From Chitinophagales bacterium (GTDB taxonomy: Bacteria > Bacteroidota > Bacteroidia > Chitinophagales > LD1): 64,000 bases of DNA. The translations under genes and the position numbers were made by a program. The DNA lies in assembly GCA_016786765.1 (NCBI GenBank), contig JAEUUZ010000017.1, positions 40,077 to 104,076 on the forward strand, in the 5' to 3' direction. Position 1 is the first letter of the stretch. Each line of letters opens with the position of its first letter. This document shows positions 59,026-64,000 of this stretch, one piece after another. The notes beneath the pieces are model-generated. The model searched no databases and was not told where the DNA came from. It saw only the letters and a list, made by a program, of their open reading frames with translations.

Positions 59026-60864
59026 TTATTCCTTGGATTTATCGACTTCCACTTTTTCCAACCATACCGAATGTATTAAAATTGGCGGCCCTTGTAAGTT
59101 CCAAAAGAAGAAGTTAAGCTTGTCGTCTTTTGTTACATCTTTAGGAATTTGAGTGCAGAACGTTATCGTGTCGGATTGATGTTTAGCGAACGTCCAAATG
59201 GCATTGTTTTCATTATACAGTTTATTTTGAACTTTCAGCGCCTTCCATACAATGGTTTTGTTCGTTTCTTTAGCTTCGATAGCTATAACTAGGAGTGATT
59301 GCTCATACAGGGAAATTACATTTTCATCATTTCTGCAAATGGCACTTGCCCTAAGCCAATCCCCTTTTGATAACCCTAGCCGTTCAAGCGATGCATTGGT
59401 CAAATTTTTATATTGCCCTTTTTCAAGTTCATAGGGAATTGAGTCATAACGTTCTTCGAAAATTAATTTTGGGTTGAGTAATTGTTTAGGTTGAGTTTCG
59501 GCAATGTCGAATTCAATAAGATTGTTTCGAGTGGCTTTGGTTTTAAAAAGTGTGTTGTATATATAAACTCCATTTGCATCCTCTGTGAGTAGAATATTTT
59601 GTGTGAATTGATAGGTTTGGAAAAGATTTAAAGCAATAAAGAAAATACAGGTAGCAGAAAACAGAAGGAGAGTATACCATTTTCGTGTTGTCCACTCTAC
59701 AAAATAGCCAAAAGGGACTGCTAAAAGGGGGTAGGTTTCAACCATGGGCCTGTTGCCAAATCCATTTACATAATGCCAACACCACCAGCTGTTGATAACA
59801 TAAATGTGTATGGCTAGAAAAACAAGAAGCGGGAATGCTATTTTTTTGTTTTTGTTGTGCATTAATACAATGCCGATAAGACCGAAAAGCATAATAGGGG
59901 TATAGGATAGCCAACCATTTTTAAAACAAAACAAACCGTCAAAAATATGTGGATGAAGAAAATCGAATCCTTCATTACCATAACTATAAAATAGCCAGTT
60001 CCCTGATACCAACTTCCAATACAGGAGTTGTGGAAAAATGGGGAGCATAAACAAGGCAAAAGCTTTGAACAAAAAACTTCGGTTTTGAATCAGCCAAGTT
60101 GATTTTTCTTTCCATGTTTTGATGGAATAAACGCCATAGAGTAAAGGAAATATACCAACTACAATTTCGTTTGGCCGTATGCATGCTATTAACCCAAGGG
60201 AAAATGCAATTAAATAGATATAGTTCGTTTTTTTAGCATCAAACACCTGAATTGTAGCGTAGAGCAAAGCGGCATAAAGGAAGAAAAGACCGGGGTGCGA
60301 CATAGCGCCCATATTAATTTGTTGCGCAAACAGATTGGTGCCTAATGCAATAGCAACCAGTGTAATAGCCGTAGCCCTATCGGAAACGTATTGCGATAGC
60401 ACTTTTCCAATAACATAAAGACCAAGTAGGCTATAGACTAGGATAGATAAGCAGTTCATGAAAATATACGGAAGTGAGAAGCCGTCAGTTTTATACCCTC
60501 CTATATAGGCAATAGCATGAGCCGTTGCAAAAAAAGGAAACTGAAGGATAGCCGATCCATTGGTATACTTGATTACATTGTTTCCTGTTGGCGTCACATA
60601 GCACTCTAAAATACCACAGGGAGAGTTGTTGCTGGGTGGATAAGCGTTGTAGGAGAAAAGAGTATGTGCCGTTTGCTTAAGCGAAACAATGTCGTGATGG
60701 ATAAAAATTGAAGGCAAATAGAGATAGTAGCCCATGGAATCTCCCCCTGCAATTATAGCGCCTTTATTCCATTGGCTGTAGTTGAAAAAACTAATAAAGT
60801 AAACACAAGTTATACAGGCTAATGCTAGTTGACGAAACGAAAAACGAGGGGTAATATTTTGCAT
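59026..60864 (-). CDS. Large multi-spanning membrane protein, GT-C-like; function unknown
   Basis: The protein has 612 residues with about ten to twelve membrane segments over residues 12-430 and a soluble C-terminal part of about 170 residues. A first loop contains GGDSMGYYLYLPS, where the Asp in the first periplasmic loop is reminiscent of GT-C glycosyltransferases (Dx in EL1), and PTGNNVIKYTNGSAILQFPF follows. These enzymes move sugars from polyprenyl phosphates onto lipids or proteins. No clear family assignment. It lies 20 bases upstream of recR and is divergent from the DPM1-like gene. Confidence 0.65.
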   Translation of the reverse strand: MQNITPRFSFRQLALACITCVYFISFFNYSQWNKGAIIAGGDSMGYYLYLPSIFIHHDIVSLKQTAHTLFSYNAYPPSNNSPCGILECYVTPTGNNVIKYTNGSAILQFPFFATAHAIAYIGGYKTDGFSLPYIFMNCLSILVYSLLGLYVIGKVLSQYVSDRATAITLVAIALGTNLFAQQINMGAMSHPGLFFLYAALLYATIQVFDAKKTNYIYLIAFSLGLIACIRPNEIVVGIFPLLYGVYSIKTWKEKSTWLIQNRSFLFKAFALFMLPIFPQLLYWKLVSGNWLFYSYGNEGFDFLHPHIFDGLFCFKNGWLSYTPIMLFGLIGIVLMHNKNKKIAFPLLVFLAIHIYVINSWWCWHYVNGFGNRPMVETYPLLAVPFGYFVEWTTRKWYTLLLFSATCIFFIALNLFQTYQFTQNILLTEDANGVYIYNTLFKTKATRNNLIEFDIAETQPKQLLNPKLIFEERYDSIPYELEKGQYKNLTNASLERLGLSKGDWLRASAICRNDENVISLYEQSLLVIAIEAKETNKTIVWKALKVQNKLYNENNAIWTFAKHQSDTITFCTQIPKDVTKDDKLNFFFWNLQGPPILIHSVWLEKVEVDKSKE

Positions 60865-61006
60865 TATGCTATGTTTAAATGGTAGTATATGTATAGGAGC
60901 GTTTGAAAATGGATACGTTTGCGTGATTATTGTAAATAAAAATTAATTTTAGCGCATTAAAAGGATTTTTACTTTACCTATAAACATCGATTAAACGCTA
61001 TATTTC

Positions 61007-61720
61007 ATGAAATTATCTATTGTTATCCCGGCTTATAATGAAGGTAAAACTATTCATTTTATTTTAGATAAGATTAAAGCCGTTAAGCTGATCAACGAGA
61101 TTGAAAAGGAGATTATTATTGTGAACGACTGTTCTAAAGATAATACCGAGGACGCTATTTTGAGTTACAGCAAAGCCAATCCTGAGTTAAATATTCAGTA
61201 TCGCAAACAGGACGTGAATATGGGTAAGGGTGCTGCTTTACATCGTGGTATAAAAGAGTCGACAGGTGATTTTGTGGTGATACAAGATGCAGACTTGGAA
61301 TACGATCCTCAGGAGTTCAATATATTGTTGAAGCCTATTGTAGATGGCTTTGCGGATGTAGTATACGGTTCTCGTTTTGCGGGAGGGAGACCGCACCGAA
61401 TTTTATTTTTCTGGCATACCATCGGGAATAAGTGGTTGACCTTTGCTTCGAATATGTTCACGAATTTGAATCTTTCCGACATGGAAACGTGTTACAAATT
61501 GTTCCGCAGAGAAATCATTCAATCGTTGGATTTAAAAGAGCAGCGTTTTGGTTTTGAGCCGGAAGTAACGGCTAAGATATCGCGCTATCCGAATGTACGC
61601 ATTTACGAAGTAGGGATTTCATATTATGGAAGAACCTATGAAGAGGGCAAGAAAATTGGCTGGAGAGACGGTTTCCGAGCGATTTATTGCATTTTGAAAT
61701 ACAATCTGTTTTCTAAATAA
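61007..61720 (+). CDS. Glycosyltransferase family 2, dolichol-phosphate-mannose-synthase-like
   Basis: The protein has 237 residues. The GT2 core is clear: [63 protein letters not shown] (with the DxD-like DAD) and [11 protein letters not shown]. It lacks the C-terminal membrane helices, so it should act at the cytoplasmic membrane face. Such enzymes make polyprenyl-phosphate sugars, donors for GT-C enzymes. Its divergent neighbour (59026-60864) is a candidate GT-C enzyme, so the pair may form one route; that is an inference. Confidence 0.88.
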   Translation: MKLSIVIPAYNEGKTIHFILDKIKAVKLINEIEKEIIIVNDCSKDNTEDAILSYSKANPELNIQYRKQDVNMGKGAALHRGIKESTGDFVVIQDADLEYDPQEFNILLKPIVDGFADVVYGSRFAGGRPHRILFFWHTIGNKWLTFASNMFTNLNLSDMETCYKLFRREIIQSLDLKEQRFGFEPEVTAKISRYPNVRIYEVGISYYGRTYEEGKKIGWRDGFRAIYCILKYNLFSK

Positions 61721-61739
61721 ATACAACGCTATAGTCAAC

Positions 61740-61771
61740 AAAAAAGCCGGTCGAATTCGACCGGCTTTTTT
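61740..61771. terminator. Bidirectional Rho-independent terminator
   Basis: A 32-base perfect palindrome (61740-61771) with no loop bases: six A, GCCGGTCGAA, then the mirror half and six T. It lies between the convergent glycosyltransferase (stop at 61720) and ppiD (stop at 61790), and should terminate both. Confidence 0.9.
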
Positions 61772-61789
61772 GTTGTGTACAATTTCGAC

Positions 61790-63928
61790 TTAGAAGAAAT
61801 CGAAACGGTTATCTTCAATTTTAGCTAATTTCTTGAACGCTTCAAACACACCACGACTAGCTTTGCCGGATGTTTGCTGACGAAGTTGTGCTTTGTACAT
61901 ACTTAAATCTGTTGCTTTTGGCGGATCAACACCTGCTACTTTCTCTAAAACATAAACACCAGCATTTCCTTCAATAGGAGCCGTCATTTTGTTTTGTTTG
62001 GCGTAAACACCTGCAGCCACTACATTTGGCTCATAACCAGATCCTGCTAATACAGGATTAGCGAATGTTGCTTTTTCCGCAAAGCCAGGTTGTTTGCCTA
62101 ATTTAGACGCTAATTCTTCGATTGAAGCAGCTTTTGCATCTGTAATTTTCTTGGCTAGTAATTCGGCTTTTTTATCCTTAACGTAGAACGCTTTTACTTG
62201 ATCTTTTACAGCATCTAAATCAGGTGTTCCTTTTGCTCTGATTCCATCAATATAAGCTACTAAATGTTTTTTATCGGCTGCGATAATGCCTGAAACATCT
62301 CCTTTTTTAGCATTGAATACCCATCTTACTAGATCTCGTGCATTGTTGATGCCAAACACACTGAAATCGTCTTTTTTAACGGCTTCAACAGTTTTAATAG
62401 CAGTGTTAGTTTTTGCTGCTTCTTTGAATTTAGCTTCTGTTGAGTGATCGGAAGCGAATTTACTTGCTGCTGCGTAAATAGCTCTTTCTGTTTCAGGACT
62501 AGGTAAGATGCTTTTCGAGTAATAGGCTACTTCAACACCGGCAGTGGATGGGCGATCATCAATTACTTGAACAATGTGTAATGAATTACCTGCTACCGTT
62601 TTTACCACTTCACCTTTTGCCGCATGGAAGAAGATAGCATCGTTGTATGGTTTATCGGTTTCCCCAAATTTTACCCAACCTTTATCGCCACCTACTACTT
62701 TAGTTTGTTGGTCATCAGAGAACATGGCGGCCATTTGTCCGAAATCTTGTTTGAACGAATCGATTTGTGTAAACACGCTATCAAACAATTTTCGTTTTAC
62801 CATAGCTTCTTCTTGTGATTTTACATTGTCAAATGAGAAGGCGATATCACGCACACGAACAGAGTCCGACAATAATTTTCTGTTGACGATTTTTGCGTAT
62901 TTGTATTGACCTTCTTCAACGAAAGGGCCGATAACGGTTTTCACAGGAAGGTTGAAAAGACTGTCGGCAATTGGAGAGCCGGCCAATTGTTCTTTTTTGA
63001 AATAGCTATTATCGAAAGGTGTTTCAGAGTACACACGAACGAAAACAGAGTCATCAGTAGATTTTGTTCCTTTGGCGAACTCTTCTAGTTTATCTCCTAA
63101 AGATTTTAAGACTGCTGCTGAATCGGCCGAAGAGGCTACGATATCAAAAGCTGCAAATTGAATTTTTCTTGTTTCTTCTTTTTGTTCGAAGCGAGCCGGG
63201 TGTGCCTTGAGGTAGCTTTTCAAATCATCGTCTGTGAATTTAATATCCGCTTCGTTCAAATCGCTGTAGGGTAAAGCAAGATATTTGAAATCAGCGCTTC
63301 TGTTGGCATCTCCATAAAGACGTTCAGCCATCCAAGATGGGGTGTTCATCCCTTTAGCCACTAATGCAGCGTATTTCTGAGTCAATTGGTTTTTCTTGAT
63401 TTCTTTTTCAAGATTGTTCCATTGTTTGCGTTTTGTTCCGGGCTCAGTTCCTTTGTCATCATTATCCAAATTTTGGATAAACATTTTTACGAACTGTGGT
63501 TCAAACTGCTGTGTTTGCGGGTTAGTGAACGATTGACGAATGTATGGGTGTGCATTTGAACCCGTAGTTAATTCCACCATCTCATCATCAGTAACGGCTA
63601 TACCAGACTTATCGTAGGCTTTTCCCATTAAGATAGTGTTTACATAGTCATCCCATGTTTGTTGACGGATGAAGTTGCGCTGCTCATCGGTTAATCCACC
63701 GCGACTACGCATCTGTTCTTCTGCGTTTTTCTGGTTGTCTTCGTATTTTTTCATGAACTCGTTATAGTCCACTTTTTCTCCATCAATTGTACCAACATTG
63801 GTTTGTCGGCCTTTTAATACACCAAACTGGTTGTTGGTTGCATCCATAACTAGAAACCCTAGGATACTCACTGCTATTGCACCGATAATGATTCCAGAGC
63901 GCTCTCTTAATTTTCCAATAATTGCCAT
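61790..63928 (-). CDS. ppiD: Periplasmic peptidyl-prolyl isomerase PpiD-like (SurA N-domain and parvulin domain)
   Basis: The protein has 712 residues. A membrane anchor lies at about 12-30 (IIIGAIAVSILGFLVMDA). A SurA-type N-terminal helical region follows (about 40-260), and then a parvulin PPIase-type region (about 330-460, with DKGWVKFGETDKPYNDAIFF). A second parvulin-like region precedes the C-terminus. PpiD aids folding of exported proteins at the inner-membrane periplasmic face, complementing SurA and Skp. It has a shared terminator with the convergent glycosyltransferase (61740-61771). Confidence 0.88.
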   Translation of the reverse strand: MAIIGKLRERSGIIIGAIAVSILGFLVMDATNNQFGVLKGRQTNVGTIDGEKVDYNEFMKKYEDNQKNAEEQMRSRGGLTDEQRNFIRQQTWDDYVNTILMGKAYDKSGIAVTDDEMVELTTGSNAHPYIRQSFTNPQTQQFEPQFVKMFIQNLDNDDKGTEPGTKRKQWNNLEKEIKKNQLTQKYAALVAKGMNTPSWMAERLYGDANRSADFKYLALPYSDLNEADIKFTDDDLKSYLKAHPARFEQKEETRKIQFAAFDIVASSADSAAVLKSLGDKLEEFAKGTKSTDDSVFVRVYSETPFDNSYFKKEQLAGSPIADSLFNLPVKTVIGPFVEEGQYKYAKIVNRKLLSDSVRVRDIAFSFDNVKSQEEAMVKRKLFDSVFTQIDSFKQDFGQMAAMFSDDQQTKVVGGDKGWVKFGETDKPYNDAIFFHAAKGEVVKTVAGNSLHIVQVIDDRPSTAGVEVAYYSKSILPSPETERAIYAAASKFASDHSTEAKFKEAAKTNTAIKTVEAVKKDDFSVFGINNARDLVRWVFNAKKGDVSGIIAADKKHLVAYIDGIRAKGTPDLDAVKDQVKAFYVKDKKAELLAKKITDAKAASIEELASKLGKQPGFAEKATFANPVLAGSGYEPNVVAAGVYAKQNKMTAPIEGNAGVYVLEKVAGVDPPKATDLSMYKAQLRQQTSGKASRGVFEAFKKLAKIEDNRFDFF

Positions 63929-63974
63929 AATACTATACGTTAATTTAGCTTTGTTTTTTTAACAAAATGAGGCG

Positions 63975-63982
63975 CAAAATAA
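63975..63982 (-). promoter_or_regulatory. Candidate -7 box of ppiD
   Basis: On the minus strand TTATTTTG lies 47 bases upstream of the ppiD start, one mismatch from TAnnTTTG. The -33 half would fall at or beyond the window edge and cannot be judged. The remaining bases to 64000 show no gene. Confidence 0.3.
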
Positions 63983-64000
63983 GGATTTTAGGGGAATATT

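Noticed and set aside
60914..60921. TACGTTTG, a perfect -7 box on the plus strand 86 bases before the DPM1-like gene
   Set aside because: No TTG lies 17-23 bases upstream; the nearest is only 9 bases away, so I did not list it as a promoter.
1..64000. CRISPR arrays, insertion sequences, prophage, integrase or attachment sites
   Set aside because: I saw no spaced direct repeats, transposase or phage genes; the window reads as core chromosome.

Overview
The window is a gene-dense chromosomal segment of a member of the Bacteroidota. Evidence: two secreted proteins with type IX secretion (T9SS) C-terminal sorting domains; PorZ-like and PorG-like T9SS proteins; the uppS-bamA-ompH-ompH-murI cluster; ribosomal protein bTHX; and TTG/TAnnTTTG promoters. 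I cannot place it below phylum with confidence. There is no insertion sequence, prophage, CRISPR array or rRNA operon, one tRNA gene is present, and no gap between genes exceeds 300 bases.

Layout. 1-5.9 kb: the start of a TolC-like efflux gene, a secreted coiled-coil protein, a T9SS-exported esterase-like protein, a five-heme lipoprotein and a B12-type radical SAM protein. 6-12.4 kb, all leftward: galE, a nucleotide-sugar SDR and rmlA, then a paralogue of the coiled-coil protein, an ABC exporter pair and a small exported protein. 12.4-14 kb: an ECF sigma factor with its probable anti-sigma factor, divergent from a small membrane protein; both sides carry the same promoter-like motif. 14-22.8 kb, leftward: dnaJ, grpE, a fructosamine-kinase-like gene, murA, recO, a multi-spanning membrane protein and porZ. 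22.9-29.7 kb: ileS-lspA, then convergent FKBP, dgkA and a glycosyltransferase, then a 42-residue lipoprotein, a FeoA-domain protein and bTHX. 29.8-38.7 kb, rightward: a sodium:solute symporter, a LOG protein, uppS, bamA, two ompH/skp genes, murI and a thioredoxin-fold protein. 38.7-45.9 kb, leftward: fabH, a YHS lipoprotein, a HAD hydrolase, a DUF4126 protein, an M1 peptidase, tRNA-Ala(GGC), lpxB, a membrane protein and a lone HsdR_N protein. 46-49 kb: amn, gltA and a T9SS cargo protein. 49-56.5 kb: porG-like, recQ, manC, a glutamine/methionine aminotransferase with an omega-amidase, a hypothetical gene and tag. 56.5-64 kb: a fused glycosyltransferase, recR, a second large membrane protein, a DPM1-like glycosyltransferase and ppiD.

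Main theme: building and serving the Gram-negative envelope. This covers undecaprenyl phosphate (uppS), peptidoglycan precursors (murA, murI), lipid A (lpxB), fatty-acid initiation (fabH), outer-membrane protein assembly and chaperoning (bamA, ompH x2, ppiD, an FKBP), lipoprotein maturation (lspA), surface-sugar supply (galE, rmlA, manC, glycosyltransferases) and T9SS export (porZ, porG). DNA repair genes (recO, recR, recQ, tag) are scattered among these.

Most notable observations: the matched divergent ECF-type promoters around 12.85-12.93 kb; an IleRS whose HIGH signature is replaced by GIHH; a MurA whose catalytic-loop Cys is Asp; an apparently undescribed two-member secreted coiled-coil family; a GT2 fused to a region resembling a degenerate sugar-phosphate transferase; and an lpxB stop codon lying inside a tRNA gene. 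I found no clearly new multi-gene defence or biosynthetic system.
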